From Megachile rotundata (Eukaryota > Arthropoda > Insecta > Hymenoptera > Megachilidae): DNA of 64,000 nt. The stretch lies in contig NW_027473609.1 of assembly GCF_050947335.1 (NCBI RefSeq), positions 1 through 64,000 on the forward strand, in the 5' to 3' direction. Made by a program: the position numbers and the translations under genes. Positions 1 through 12,531 of this stretch are shown one piece after another. Under the pieces are notes generated by a model. It ran no database searches. It saw only the letters and a program-made list of their open reading frames with translations, and was not told the DNA's origin. Position 1 is the first letter of the stretch; every line of letters begins with the position of its first letter.

Positions 1-83
1 GATCATATAAGCATAATATGGCTAATAATATGATTGAGATTGATAATAATAAGAGTAATAAGTACAGTAATTGTCGTTCTATC

Positions 84-664
84 GACCATATAAGCATAAT
101 AAGGCTAATAATATGAGTTAGATTGATAATAATAAGAGTAATGAGTATAGTAATTGTAGCTCTATCGATCATATCTGCTTAATATGGTTAATAATATGAG
201 TTAGAATGATAATAATAAGAGTAATAAGTATAGTAATTGTCGTTCTATCGATCATATATGCATAATATGGTTAATAATATGAGGCAGATTCATAATAATA
301 AGAGTAATAATTATAGTAGTTGTCGTTCTATCGATCATTTAAGCATAATATAGCGAATAATATGAGTTGGGTTGATAAAAATAAGAATAATAAGTATAGT
401 AATTGTCGTTCTATCGATCATATAAGCATAATATGGTTAATAATATGAGTTAGAATGATAATTATAAGAGTAATAAGTATAGTAATTGTCGTTCTATCGA
501 TCATATCTGCATAATATGGTTAATAATATGAGTTAGATTGATAATAGTGAGTGTAATAAGTATAGTGAATGTCGTTCTATCGATCATATCAGCATAATAT
601 GGGTAATAATATGTGTTAGATTGATAATAATAAGAGTAATAAGTATAGTATTTGTCGTTCTATC
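84..664. repeat. Left-edge HOR segment, related to 3072-3735
   Basis: These seven monomers are matched in order by the segment starting at 3072. The order is an AAGGCT monomer, GATCATATCTGCTTAAT, GATCATATATGC with GAGGCAGATTC, TTGGGTTGATAAAAATAAG, a GAATGAT monomer and the GTGAGTG monomer. The offset is 2988 bp (36 monomers) for the first part and 3071 bp (37 monomers) after about 333, because the right-hand copy has one extra monomer at 3321. A third relative begins at 6723. Together they indicate an old 3.0-3.7 kb unit. Confidence 0.75.
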
Positions 665-1967
665 GATCATATAGGTATAATATGGCTAATAATATGAGTT
701 AGATTGATAATAATAAGAGTAATAAGTATAGTAATTGTCGTTCTATTGATCATTTAAGCATAATATGGCTAATAATATGAGTTAGATTGATAATAATAAC
801 AGTAATAAGTATAGTAATTGTCGTTCTATCGATAATATAAGCATAATATGGCTAATAATATGAGTTATATTGATAATACAAAGAGTAGTGAGTATAGTAA
901 TTCTCGTTCTGCCGATCATATAAGCATAATATGGCTAATAATATGAGTTAGATTGATAATAATAAGAGTGATAAGTACAGTAATTGTCGTTCTATCGGTC
1001 ATATAAGCATAATAAGGCTAATAATATGAGTTAGAGTGATAATACTAAGAGTAGTGAGTATAGCAATTCTCATTCTATCGATCATATAAGCATAATATGG
1101 CTAATAATATGAGTTAGATTGATAATGCTAAGAGTAGTGAGTATAGTAATTCTCGTTCTATCGATCACATAAGCATAATATGGCTAATAATATGAGTTAG
1201 ATTGATAATAATAAGAGAAATAAGTATAGTAATTGTCGTTCTATCGATCATATAAGCATAATATGCCTAATAATATGAGTTGGATTGATAATACTAAGAG
1301 TAGTGAGTATAGTAATTCTCGTTCTATCGATCATATAAGCATAATATGACTAATAATATGAGTTAGATTGATAATAATAAGAGTGATAAGTATAGTAATT
1401 GTCGTTCTATCGATCATTTAAGCATAATATGGCGAATAATATGAGTTGGGTTGATAAAAATAAGAAGAATAAGTATAGTAATTGTCGTTCTATCAATCAT
1501 ATAAGCATAATATGGTTAATAATATGAGTTAGAATGATAATAATAAGAGTAATAAGTATAGTAATTGTCGCTCTATCGATCATATCTGCATAATATGGTT
1601 AATAATATGAGTTAGATTGATAATAGTGAGTGTAATAAGTATAGTGAACGTTGTTCTGTCGATCATATTAGCAAAATATGGTTAATAATATGAGTTAGAT
1701 TGATAATAATAAGAGTAATAAGTATAGTAATTGTCGTTCTATCGATCATTTAAGCATAATATGGCTAATAATATGAGTTAGATTGATAATACTAAGAGGA
1801 GTGAGATTAGTAATTCTCGTTCTATCGATCACATAAGCATAATATGGCTAATAATATGAGTTAGATTGATAATAATAAGAGTAGTGAGTATAGTAATTGT
1901 CGTTCTATCGATCATATAAGCATAATATGGCTAATAATATGAGTTAGATTGATAATAATAAGAGTAA
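617..1967. repeat. 1.3-kb block duplicated at 3937-5287 (offset 3320 bp, 40-mer), left copy
   Basis: The block includes the rare GATCATATAGGTATAATATGG monomer at 665 (partner at 3985), the TTCTGCCGATC and GTTATATTGATAATACAAAG monomers, and the TTGGGTTGATAAAAATAAG and GTGAACG variants. I noticed four base differences between the two copies (for example ATGCCTAAT against ATGGCTAAT near 1263). Similarity ends near 1967/5287. A partial third copy starts near 14109. Confidence 0.8.
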
Positions 1968-1992
1968 TAAGTATAGTAATTGTCGTTCTATC
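1910..1992. repeat. Representative consensus monomer, type A
   Basis: This copy matches the commonest base at every site and serves as the reference for monomer numbering. Landmarks are GATCATATAAGCATAATATG at sites 1-20, GATAATAATAAGAG at 42-55, and TTGTCGTTCTATC at 71-83. Sites 13-20 and 25-32 are an exact 8-bp direct repeat (ATAATATG). CATAT (4-8) and ATATG (16-20) form an inverted repeat with a 7-base spacer. Sites 47-55, 56-64 and 65-73 look like three decayed copies of a 9-bp TAATAAGNN unit. Two CpGs are present, at 75/76 and across the 83/1 junction. Confidence 0.9.
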
Positions 1993-2075
1993 GATCATAT
2001 CTGCATAATATGGTTAATAATATGAGTTAGATTGATAATAGTGAGTGTAATAAGTATAGTGAATGTCGTTCTGTC
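1993..2075. repeat. Representative GTGAGTGTAATAAG monomer variant
   Basis: This variant begins GATCATATCTGC rather than GATCATATAAGC, has GGTTAAT in place of GGCTAAT, and carries GATAATAGTGAGTGTAATAAG-type changes in the middle followed by GTGAATGTCG (A69G, T71A). It recurs across most of the array, usually followed by a monomer starting GATCATATTAGC or GATCATATCAGC, so the two travel as a dimer. It is a useful tracer for aligning distant higher-order units. Confidence 0.8.
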
Positions 2076-2158
2076 GATCATATTAGCATAATATGGTTAA
2101 TAATATGAGTTAGATTGATAATAATAAGAGTAATAAGTATAGTATTTGTCGTTCTATC

Positions 2159-2241
2159 GATCATATAAGCATAATATGGCTAATAATATGAGTTAGATTG
2201 ATAATACTAAGAGTAGTGAGTATAGTAATTCTCGTTCTATC
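2159..2241. repeat. Representative type B monomer
   Basis: This copy differs from type A at four linked sites: 49 A to C, 58 A to G, 60 A to G, and 73 G to C (ACTAAGAGTAGTGAG followed by TTCTC). The combination recurs many times in the window. A common derivative also has T40G (TTAGAGTGATAAT) and G76A (TTCTCATTC). The linkage of four sites over 25 bp suggests two old monomer lineages rather than random substitution. Types A and B are interspersed rather than held in separate blocks. Confidence 0.85.
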
Positions 2242-2490
2242 GATCATATAAGCATAATATGGCTAATAATATGAGTTAGATTGATAATAATAAGAGTGAT
2301 AAGTACAGTAATTCTCGTTCTATCGATCACATAAGCATAATATGGCTAATAATATGAGTTAGATTGATAATAATAAGAGTAATAAGTATAGTAATTGTCG
2401 TTCTATCGATAATATAACCATAATATGGCTAATAATATGAGTTAGATTGATAATACTAAGAGTAGTGAGTATAGTAATTCTCGTTCTATC

Positions 2491-3071
2491 GATCATATAA
2501 GCATAATATGGCTAATAATATGATTGAGATTGATAATAATAAGAGTAATAAGTACAGTAATTGTCGTTCTATCGATCATATAAGCATAATAAGGCTAATA
2601 ATATGAGTTAGAGTGATAATACTAAGAGTAGTGAGTATACTAATTCTCGTTCTATCCATCATATAAGCATAATATGGCTAATAATATGAGTTAGATTGAT
2701 AATACTAAGAGTAGCGAGTATAGTAATTCTCGTTCTATCGATCATATAAGCATAATATGGTTAATAATATGATTGAGATTGATAATAATAAGAGTAATAA
2801 GTACAGTAATTGTCGTTCTATCGATGATATAAGCATAATAAGGCTAATAATATGAGTTAGAGTGATAATACTAAGAGTAGTGAGTATAGTAATTCTCATT
2901 CTATCGATCATATAAGCATAATATGGCTAACAATATGAGTTAGATTGATAATACTAAGAGTAGTGAGTATAGTAATTCTCGTTCTATCGATCATATAAGC
3001 ATAATATGGCTAATAATATGATTGAGATTGATAATAATAAGAGTAATAAGTACAGTAATTGTCGTTCTGTC
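2491..3071. repeat. 249-bp trimer HOR, run 1 (2.33 copies)
   Basis: Three monomers repeat as a unit. M1 carries ATGATTGAGATTG and GTACAG. M2 carries ATAAGGCTAAT and TTAGAGTGAT. M3 is a type B monomer, here with GGCTAACAATATG in its second copy. M1 starts are at 2491, 2740 and 2989, so the period is exactly 249 bp. The run ends with a lone M1, followed at 3072 by an AAGGCT monomer of a different type. Confidence 0.85.
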
Positions 3072-3403
3072 GATCATATAAGCATAATAAGGCTAATAAT
3101 ATGAGTTAGATTGATAATAATAAGAGTAATGAGTATAGTAATTGTAGCTCTATCGATCATATCTGCTTAATATGGTTAATAGTATGAGTTAGAATGATAA
3201 TAATAAGAGTAATAAGTATAGTAATTGTCGTTCTATCGATCATATATGCATAATATGGTTAATAATATGAGGCAGATTCATTATAATAAGAGTAATAAGT
3301 ATAGTAGTTGTCGTTCTATCGATCATTTAAGCATAATATGGCTAATAATATGAGTTAGATTCATAATAATAAGAGTAATAAGTATAGTAATTGTCGTTCT
3401 ATC

Positions 3404-3486
3404 GATCATTTAAGCATAATATGGCGAATAATATGAGTTGGGTTGATAAAAATAAGAATAATAAGTATAGTAATTGTCGTTCTATC
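3404..3486. repeat. Representative TTGGGTTGATAAAAATAAG monomer variant
   Basis: This variant has GATCATTTAAGC at its start, GGCGAAT in place of GGCTAAT, and TTGGGTTGATAAAAATAAG from about site 35, giving the only A5 run commonly seen in the array. Copies occur near 333, 1412, 4732, 7552, 11038, 26145, 33115, 37514, 39838, 47389, 49300 and 62082. Versions with a TCGATAAAAA middle are found near 42494, 44652, 46063, 53616, 56106 and 58596. The variant marks equivalent places in different higher-order units. Confidence 0.8.
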
Positions 3487-3936
3487 AATCATATAAGCAT
3501 AATATGGTTAATAATATGAGTTAGAATGATAATAATAAGAGTAATAAGTATAGTAATTGTCGCTCTATCGATCATATCTGCATAATATGGTTAATAATAT
3601 GAGTTAGATTGATAATAGTGAGTGTAATAAGTATAGTGAACGTCGTTCTGTCGATCATATTAGCAAAATATGGTTAATAATATGAGTTAGATTGATAATA
3701 ATAAGAGTAATAAGTATAGTAATTGTCGTTCTATCGATCATTTAAGCATAATATGGCTAATAATATGAGTTAGATTGATAATACTAAGAGGAGTGAGATT
3801 AGTAATTCTCGTTCTATCGATCACATAAGCATAATATGGCTAATAATATGAGTTAGATTGATAATAATAAGAGTAGTGAGTATAGTAATTGTCGTTCTAT
3901 CGATCATATAAGCATAATATGGCTAATAATATGAGT

Positions 3937-5287
3937 TAGATTGATAATAATAAGAGTAATAAGTATAGTATTTGTCGTTCTATCGATCATATAGGTATAA
4001 TATGGCTAATAATATGAGTTAGATTGATAATAATAAGAGTAATAAGTATAGTAATTGTCGTTCTATTGATCATTTAAGCATAATATGGCTAATAATATGA
4101 GTTAGATTGATAATAATAACAGTAATAAGTATAGTAATTGTCGTTCTATCGATAATATAAGCATAATATGGCTAATAATATGAGTTATATTGATAATACA
4201 AAGAGTAGTGAGTATAGTAATTCTCGTTCTGCCGATCATATAAGCATAATATGGCTAATAATATGAGTTAGATTGATAATAATAAGAGTGATAAGTACAG
4301 TAATTGTCGTTCTATCGGTCATATAAGCATAATAAGGCTAATAATATGAGTTAGAGTGATAATACTAAGAGTAGTGAGTATTGCAATTCTCATTCTATCG
4401 ATCATATAAGCATAATATGGCTAATAATATGAGTTAGATTGATAATGCTAAGAGTAGTGAGTATAGTAATTCTCGTTCTATCGATCACATAAGCATAATA
4501 TGGCTAATAATATGAGTTAGATTGATAATAATAAGAGAAATAAGTATAGTAATTGTCGTTCTATCGATCATATAAGCATAATATGGCTAATAATATGAGT
4601 TGGATTGATAATACTAAGAGTAGTGAGTATAGTAATTCTCGTTCTATCGATCATATAAGCATAATATGACTAATAATATGAGTTAGATTGATAATAATAA
4701 GAGTGATAAGTATAGTAATTGTCGTTCTATCGATCATTTAAGCATAATATGGCGAATAATATGAGTTGGGTTGATAAAAATAAGAATAATAAGTATAGTA
4801 ATTGTCGTTCTATCAATCATATAAGCATAATATGGTTAATAATATGAGTTAGAATGATAATAATAAGAGTAATAAGTATAGTAATTGTCGCTCTATCGAT
4901 CATATCTGCATAATATGGTTAATAATATGAGTTAGATTGATAATAGTGAGTGTAATAAGTATAGTGAACGTCGTTCTGTCGATCATATTAGCAAAATATG
5001 GTTAATAATATGAGTTAGATTGATAATAATAAGAGTAATAAGTATAGTAATTGTCGTTCTATCGATCATTTAAGCATAATATGGCTAATAATATGAGTTA
5101 GATTGATAATACTAAGAGGAGTGAGATTAGTAATTCTCGTTCTATCGATCACATAAGCATAATATGGCTAATAATATGAGTTAGATTGATAATAATAAGA
5201 GTAGTGAGTATAGTAATTGTCGTTCTATCGATCATATAAGCATAATATGGCTAATAATATGAGTTAGATTGATAATAATAAGAGTAA
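3937..5287. repeat. 1.3-kb block, right copy of the 40-mer pair
   Basis: This is the partner of 617-1967, exactly 40 monomers away and in phase. It also shares its first monomers (GATAGGTATAAT type, the TTCTATTGATC junction, AATAACAG) with the segment beginning at 14109. The distance from 3985 to 14109 is 122 monomers minus two bases, which accounts for the deletions at 5562 and 12450. Confidence 0.8.
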
Positions 5288-5478
5288 TGAGTATAGTAAT
5301 TGTAGTTCTATCGATCATATCTGCATAATGTGGTTAATAATATGTGTTAGAATGATAATAATAAGAGTAATAAGTATAGTAATTGTCGTTCTATCGATCA
5401 TATCTGCATAATATGGTTAATAATATGAGTTAGATTGATAACAATAAGAGTAATAAGTATAGTAATTGTCGTTATATC

Positions 5479-5561
5479 GATCATATAACCATAATATGGC
5501 TAATAGCATGAGTTAGATTGATAATAATAAGAGTAATGAGTATAGTAATTGTCGTTCTATC
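5479..5561. repeat. Representative TAATAGCATGAG monomer variant
   Basis: This monomer reads GATCATATAACCATAAT at its start and GGCTAATAGCATGAG in place of GGCTAATAATATGAG. The monomer before it ends GTTATATC rather than GTTCTATC. The same pair recurs near 8303, 13861, 15602, 18258, 20000, 22740, 24399, 24814, 28632, 28881, 29296, 29794, 31786, 36185 and 38509, with small changes in some copies. Because it travels as a fixed pair, it shows that amplification involved blocks of at least two monomers. Confidence 0.8.
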
Positions 5562-5643
5562 GATCATATAAGCACAATATGGCTAATAAATGAGTTAGAT
5601 TGATAATAATAAGAGTAATAAGTATAGTAATTGTCGTTCTATC
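5562..5643. repeat. 82-bp monomer (single-base deletion at site 29)
   Basis: The monomer reads GGCTAATAAATGAG where the consensus has GGCTAATAATATGAG, one base short. The next monomer starts at 5644 instead of 5645, which confirms the register shift. The related monomer at about 8385, in the same neighbourhood of variants (GCACAATATGG), is full length. The deletion is therefore private to this copy and probably recent. Confidence 0.9.
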
Positions 5644-5892
5644 GATCATATCTGCATAATATGGTTAATAATATGAGTTAGATTGATAATAGTGAGTGTA
5701 ATAAGTATAGTGAATGTCGTTCTGTCGATCATATTAGCATAATATGGTTAATAATATGAGTTAGATTGATAATAATAAGAGTAATAAGTATAGTATTTGT
5801 CGTTCTATCGATCATATAAGCATAATATGGCTAATAATATGAGTTAGATTGATAATACTAAGAGTAGTGAGTATAGTAATTCTCGTTCTATC

Positions 5893-6722
5893 GATCATAT
5901 AAGCATAATATGGCTAATAATATGATTGAGATTGATAATAATAAGAGTAATAAGTACAGTAATTGTCGTTCTATCGATCATATAAGCATAATAAGGCTAA
6001 TAATATGAGTTAGAGTGATAATACTAAGAGTAGTGAGTATAGTAATTCTCGTTCTATCCATCATATAAGCATAATATGGCTAATAATATGAGTTAGATTG
6101 ATAATACTAAGAGTAGTGAGTATAGTAATTCTCGTTCTATCGATCATATAAGCATAATATGGTTAATAATATGATTGAGATTGATAATAATAAGAGTAAT
6201 AAGTACAGTAATTGTCGTTCTATCGATGATATAAGCATAATAAGGCTAATAATATGAGTTAGAGTGATAATACTAAGAGTAGTGAGTATAGTAATTCTCA
6301 TTCTATCGATCATATAAGCATAATATGGCTAACAATATGAGTTAGATTGATAATACTAAGAGTAGTGAGTATAGTAATTCTCGTTCTATCGATCATATAA
6401 GCATAATATGGCTAATAATATGATTGAGATTGATAATAATAAGAGTAATAAGTACAGTAATTGTCGTTCTATCGATGATATAAGCATAATAAGGCTAATA
6501 ATATGAGTTAGAGTGATAATACTAAGAGTAGTGAGTATAGTAATTCTCATTCTATCGATCATATAAGCATAATATGGCTAACAATATGAGTTAGATTGAT
6601 AATACTAAGAGTAGTGAGTATAGTAATTCTCGTTCTATCGATCATATAAGCATAATATGGCTAATAATATGATTGAGATTGATAATAATAAGAGTAATAA
6701 GTACAGTAATTGTCGTTCTGTC
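5893..6722. repeat. 249-bp trimer HOR, run 2 (3.33 copies)
   Basis: The same M1-M2-M3 unit has M1 starts at 5893, 6142, 6391 and 6640. The flanking monomers match run 1, including the CCATCATATAAG monomer in the first trimer and the AAGGCT plus CTGCTTAAT monomers after the run. The run is exactly one trimer longer than run 1: the offset rises from 3402 to 3651 bp across it. Confidence 0.85.
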
Positions 6723-7221
6723 GATCATATAAGCATAATAAGGCTAATAATATGAGTTAGATTGATAATAATAAGAGTAATGAGTATAGTAATTGTAGCT
6801 CTATCGATCATATCTGCTTAATATGGTTAATAATATGAGTTAGAATGATAATAATAAGAGTAATAAGTATAGTAATTGTCGTTCTATCGATCATATATGC
6901 ATAATATGGTTAATAATATGAGGCAGATTCATAATAATAAGAGTAATAAGTATAGTAGTTGTCGTTCTATCGATCATTTAAGCATAATATGGCTAATAAT
7001 ATGAGTTATATTGATAATACAAAGAGTAGTGAGTATAGTAATTCTCGTTCTGCCGATCATATAAGCATAATATGGCTAATAATATGAGTTACATTGATAA
7101 TAATAAGAGTGATAAGTACAGTAATTGTCGTTCTATCGGTCATATAAGCATAATAAGGCTAATAATATGAGTTAGAGTGATAATACTAAGAGTAGTGAGT
7201 ATAGCAATTCTCATTCTATCG

Positions 7222-8165
7222 ATCATATAAGCATAATATGGCTAATAATATGAGTTAGATTGATAATACTAAGAGTAGTGAGTATAGTAATTCTCGTTCT
7301 ATCGATCACATAAGCATAATATGACTAATAATATGAGTTAGATTGATAATAATAAGAGTGATAAGTACAGTAATTGTCGTTCTATCGATCATATAAGCAT
7401 GATAAGGCTAATAATATGAGTTAGAGTGATAATACTAAGAGTAGTGAGTATAGCAATTCTCATTCTATCGATCATATAAGCATAATATGGCTAATAATAT
7501 GAGTTAGATTCATAATAATAAGAGTAATAAGTATAGTAATTGTCGTTCTATCGATCATTTAAGCATAATATGGCGAATAATATGAGTTGGGTTGATAAAA
7601 ATAAGAATAATAAGTATAGTAATTGTCGTTCTATCAATCATATAAGCATAATATGGTTAATAATATGAGTTAGAATGATAATAATAAGAGTAATAAGTAT
7701 AGTAATTGTCGCTCTATCGATCATATCTGCATAATATGGTTAATAATATGAGTTAGATTGATAATAGTGAGTGTAATAAGTATAGTGAACGTCCTTCTGT
7801 CGATCATATTAGCAAAATATGGTTAATAATATGAGTTAGATTGATAATAATAAGAGTAATAAGTATAGTAATTGTCGTTCTATCGATCATTTAAGCATAA
7901 TATGGCTAATAATATGAGTTAGATTGATAATACTAAGAGGAGTGAGATTAGTAATTCTCGTTCTATCGATCACATAAGCATAATATGGCTAATAATATGA
8001 GTTAGATTGATAATAATAAGAGTAGTGAGTATAGTAATTGTCGTTCTATCGATCATATAAGCATAATATGGCTAATAATATGAGTTAGATTGATAATAAT
8101 AAGAGTAATGAGTATAGTAATTGTAGTTCTATCGATCATATCTGCATAATATGGTTAATAATATG
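7222..8165. repeat. 0.95-kb block duplicated at 10708-11651 (offset 3486 bp, 42-mer)
   Basis: The monomer series is matched in order 3486 bp to the right. It includes ATGACTAATAATATG, GTGATAAGTACAG, TTGGGTTGATAAAAATAAG, GTGAACG with TTAGCAAAATATGG, and GAGGAGTGAG. Boundaries are approximate because monomers share most bases. Similarity ends where GTGTTAGAATG (left) and GTGTTAGATTG (right) diverge. Confidence 0.7.
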
Positions 8166-8963
8166 TGTTAGAATGATAATAATAAGAGTAATAAGTATAG
8201 TAATTGTCGTTCTATCGATCATATCTGCATAATATGGTTAATAATATGAGTTAGATTGATAACAATAAGAGTAATAAGTATAGTAATTTTCGTTATATCG
8301 ATCATATAACCATAATATGGCTAATAGCATGAGTTAGATTGATAATAATAAGAGTAATGAGTATAGTAATTGTCGTTCTATCGATCATATAAGCACAATA
8401 TGGCTAATAATATGAGTTAGATTGATAATAATAAGAGTAATAAGTATAGTAATTGTCGTTCTATCGATCATATCTGCATAATATGGTTAATAATATGAGT
8501 TAGATTGATAATAGTGAGTGTAATAAGTATAGTGAATGTCGTTCTGTCGATCATATTAGCATAATATGGTTAATAATATGAGTTAGATTGATAATAATAA
8601 GAGTAATAAGTATAGTATTTGTCGTTCTATCGATCATATAAGCATAATATGGCTAATACTATGAGTTAGATTGATAATACTAAGAGTAGTGAGTATAGTA
8701 ATTCTCGTTCTATCGATCATATAAGCATAATATGGCTAATAATATGAGTTAGATTGATAATAATAAGAGTGATAAGTACAGTAATTCTCGTTCTATCGAT
8801 CACATAAGCATAATATGGCTAATAATATGAGTTAAATTGATAATAATAAGAGTAATAAGTATAGTAATTGTCGTTCTAACGATAATATAACCATAATATG
8901 GCTAATAATATGAGTTAGATTGATAATACTAAGAGTAGTGAGTATAGTAATTCTCGTTCTATC

Positions 8964-10208
8964 GATCATATAAGCATAATATGGCTAATAATATGATTGA
9001 GATTGATAATAATAAGAGTAATAAGTACAGTAATTGTCGTTCTATCGATCATATAAGCATAATAAGGCTAATAATATGAGTTAGAGTGATAATACTAAGA
9101 GTAGTGAGTATAGCAATTCTCATTCTATCGATCATATAAGCATAATATGGCTAACAATATGAGTTAGATTGATAATACTAAGAGTAGTGAGTATAGTAAT
9201 TCTCGTTCTATCGATCATATAAGCATAATATGGCTAATAATATGATTGAGATTGATAATAATAAGAGTAATAAGTACAGTAATTCTCGTTCTATCGATCA
9301 TATAAGCATAATAAGGCTAATAATATGAGTTAGAGTGATAATACTAAGAGTAGTGAGTATAGTAATTCTCATTCTATCGATCATATAAGCATAATATGGC
9401 TAACAATATGAGTTAGATTGATAATACTAAGAGTAGTGAGTATAGTAATTCTCGTTCTATCGATCATATAAGCATAATATGGCTAACAATATGATTGAGA
9501 TTGATAATAATAAGAGTAATAAGTACAGTAATTGTCGTTCTATCGATCATATAAGCATAATAAGGCTAATAATATGAGTTAGAGTGATAATACTAAGAGT
9601 AGTGAGTATAGCAATTCTCATTCTATCGATCATATAAGCATAATATGGCTAACAATATGAGTTAGATTGATAATACTAAGAGTAGTGAGTATAGTAATTC
9701 TCGTTCTATCGATCATATAAGCATAATATGGCTAATAATATGATTGAGATTGATAATAATAAGAGTAATAAGTACAGTAATTGTCGTTCTATCGATCATA
9801 TAAGCATAATAAGGCTAATAATATGAATTAGAGTGATAATACTAAGAGTAGTGAGTATAGTAATTCTCATTCTATCGATCATATAAGCATAATATGGCTA
9901 ATAATATGAGTTAGATTGATAATACTAAGAGTAGTGAGTATAGTAATTCTCGTTCTATCGATCATATAAGCATAATATGGCTAATAATATGATTGAGATT
10001 GATAATAATAAGAGTAATAAGTACAGTAATTGTCGTTCTATCGATCATATAAGCATAATAAGGCTAATAATATGAATTAGAGTGATAATACTAAGAGTAG
10101 TGAGTATGGTAATTCTCATTCTATCGATCATATAAGCATAATATGGCTAATAATATGAGTTAGATTGATAATACTAAGAGTAGTGAGTATAGTAATTCTC
10201 GTTCTATC
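8964..10208. repeat. 249-bp trimer HOR, run 3 (5 copies)
   Basis: M1 starts are at 8964, 9213, 9462, 9711 and 9960, five consecutive trimers at exactly 249-bp spacing. Small differences mark individual trimers, such as GTACAGTAATTCTCG in the second, GGCTAACAATATGATTG in the third, and TATGAATTAGAG in the fourth and fifth. After 10208 the order breaks (a CATCATATAAG monomer, then M3, then M1 at 10375). The trimer recurs singly or doubly at many later places, for example near 16.2, 17.2 and 18.9 kb. Confidence 0.85.
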
Positions 10209-10707
10209 CATCATATAAGCATAATATGGCTAATAATATGAGTTAGATTGATAATACTAAGAGTAGTGAGTATAGTAATTCTCATTATATCGATCATATA
10301 AGCATAATATGGCTAACAATATGAGTTAGATTGATAATACTAAGAGTAGTGAGTATAGTAATTCTCGTTCTATCGATCATATAAGCATAATATGGCTAAT
10401 AATATGATTGAGATTGATAATAATAAGAGTAATAAGTACAGTAATTGTCGTTCTGTCGATCATATAAGCATAATAAGGCTAATAATATGAGTTAGATTGA
10501 TAATAATAAGAGTAATGAGTATAGTAATTCTCATTCTATCGATCATATAAGCTTAATATGGCTAATAATATGAGTTAGATTGATAATACTAAGAGTAGTG
10601 AGTATAGTAATTCTCGTTCTATCGATCACATAAGCATAATATGGCTAATAATATGAGTTAGATTGATAATAATAAGAGTAATAAGTATAGTAATTGTCGT
10701 TCTATCG

Positions 10708-11651
10708 ATCATATAAGCATAATATGGCTAATAATATGAGTTGGATTGATAATACTAAGAGTAGTGAGTATAGTAATTCTCGTTCTATCGATCATATAAG
10801 CATAATATGACTAATAATATGAGTTAGATTGATAATAATAAGAGTGATAAGTACAGTAATTGTCGTTCTATCGATCATATAAGCATAATAAGGCTAATAA
10901 TATGAGTTAGAGTGATAATACTAAGAGTAGTGAGTATAGCAATTCTCATTCTATCGATCATATAAGCATAATATGGCTAATAATATGAGTTAGATTCATA
11001 ATAATAAGAGTAATAAGTATAGTAATTGTCGTTCTATCGATCATTTAAGCATAATATGGCGAATAATATGAGTTGGGTTGATAAAAATAAGAATAATAAG
11101 TATAGTAATTGTCGTTCTATCAATCATATTAGCATAATATGGTTAATAATATGAGTTAGAATGATAATAATAAGAGTAATAAGTATAGTAATTGTCGCTC
11201 TATCGATCATATCTGCATAATATGGTTAATAATATGAGTTAGATTGATAATAGTGAGTGTAATAAGTATAGTGAACGTCGTTCTGTCGATCATATTAGCA
11301 AAATATGGTTAATAATATGAGTCAGATTGATAATAATAAGAGTAATAAGTATAGTAATTGTCGTTCTATCGATCATTTAAGCATAATATGGCTAATAATA
11401 TGAGTTAGATTGATAATACTAAGAGGAGTGAGTATAGTAATTCTCGTTCTATCGATCACATAAGCATAATATGGCTAATAATATGAGTTAGATTGATAAT
11501 AATAAGAGTAGTGAGTATAGTAATTGTCGTTCTATCGATCATATAAGCATAATATGGCTAATAATATGAGTTAGATTGATAATAATAAGAGTAATGAGTA
11601 TAGTAATTGTAGTTCTATCGATCATATCTGCATAATATGGTTAATAATATG
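10708..11651. repeat. 0.95-kb block, right copy of the 42-mer pair
   Basis: This is the partner of 7222-8165. The rest of 10.46-14.19 kb is a mosaic of type A, type B, GTGAGTG and AATAACAG monomers. It also includes a segment near 12.8-13.2 kb that recurs near 14.9-15.3 kb, 2075 bp (25 monomers) away and marked by ATGACTAATAATATG at 13213 and 15288. Confidence 0.65.
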
Positions 11652-12449
11652 TGTTAGATTGATAATAATAAGAGTAATAAGTATAGTATTTGTCGTTCTA
11701 TCGATCATATAAGCATAATATGGCTAATAAAATGAGTTAGATTGATAATACTAAGAGTAGTGAGTATAGTAATTCTCGTTCTATCGATCATATAAGCATA
11801 ATATGGCTAATAATATGATTGAGATTGATAATAATAAGAGTGATAAGTACAGTAATTGTCGTTCTATCGATCATATAAGCATAATAAGGCTAATAATATG
11901 AGTTAGAGTGATAATACTAAGAGTAGTGAATATAGCAATTCTCATTCTATCGATCATATAAGCATAATATGGCTAACAATATGAGTTAGATTGATAATAC
12001 TAAGAGTAGTGAGTATAGTAATTCTCGTTCTATCGATCATATAAGCATAATATGGCTAATAATATGATTGAGATTGATAATAATAAGAGTAATAAGTACA
12101 GTAATTGTCGTTCTATCGATCATATAAGCATAATATGGCTAATAATATGAGTTAGAGTGATAATACTAAGAGTAGTGAGTATAGTAATTCTCATTCTATC
12201 GATCATATAAGCATAATATGGCTAATAATATGAGTTAGATTGATAATAATAACAGTAATAAGTATAGTAATTCTCGTTCTATCGATAATATAAGCATAAT
12301 ATGGCTAATAATATGAGTTAGATTGATAATACTAAGAGTAGTGAGTATAGTAATTGTCGTTCTATCGATCATATAAGCATAATATGGCTAATAATATGAG
12401 TTAGATTGATAATAATAAGAGTAATGAGTATAGTAATTGTAGTTCTATC

Positions 12450-12531
12450 GATCATATCTGCAAATATGGTTAATAATATGAGTTAGATTGATAATAGTGA
12501 GTGTAATAAGTATAGTGAATGTCGTTCTGTC
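12450..12531. repeat. 82-bp monomer (single-base deletion at site 14), first copy
   Basis: The monomer reads CTGCAAATATGG where relatives have CTGCATAATATGG. The next start falls at 12532. The left half matches the 82-bp monomers at 18093 and 22574, but the right half differs: GAGTTAGATTGATAATAGTGAG here against GTGTTAGAATGATAATAATAAG there. One of the two forms is thus likely a recombinant between monomers. Confidence 0.9.

Noticed and set aside
5562..5643. Functional meaning of the 82-bp monomer
   Set aside because: Its close relative at about 8385 is full length and nothing else distinguishes the site. A single-base deletion is enough explanation.
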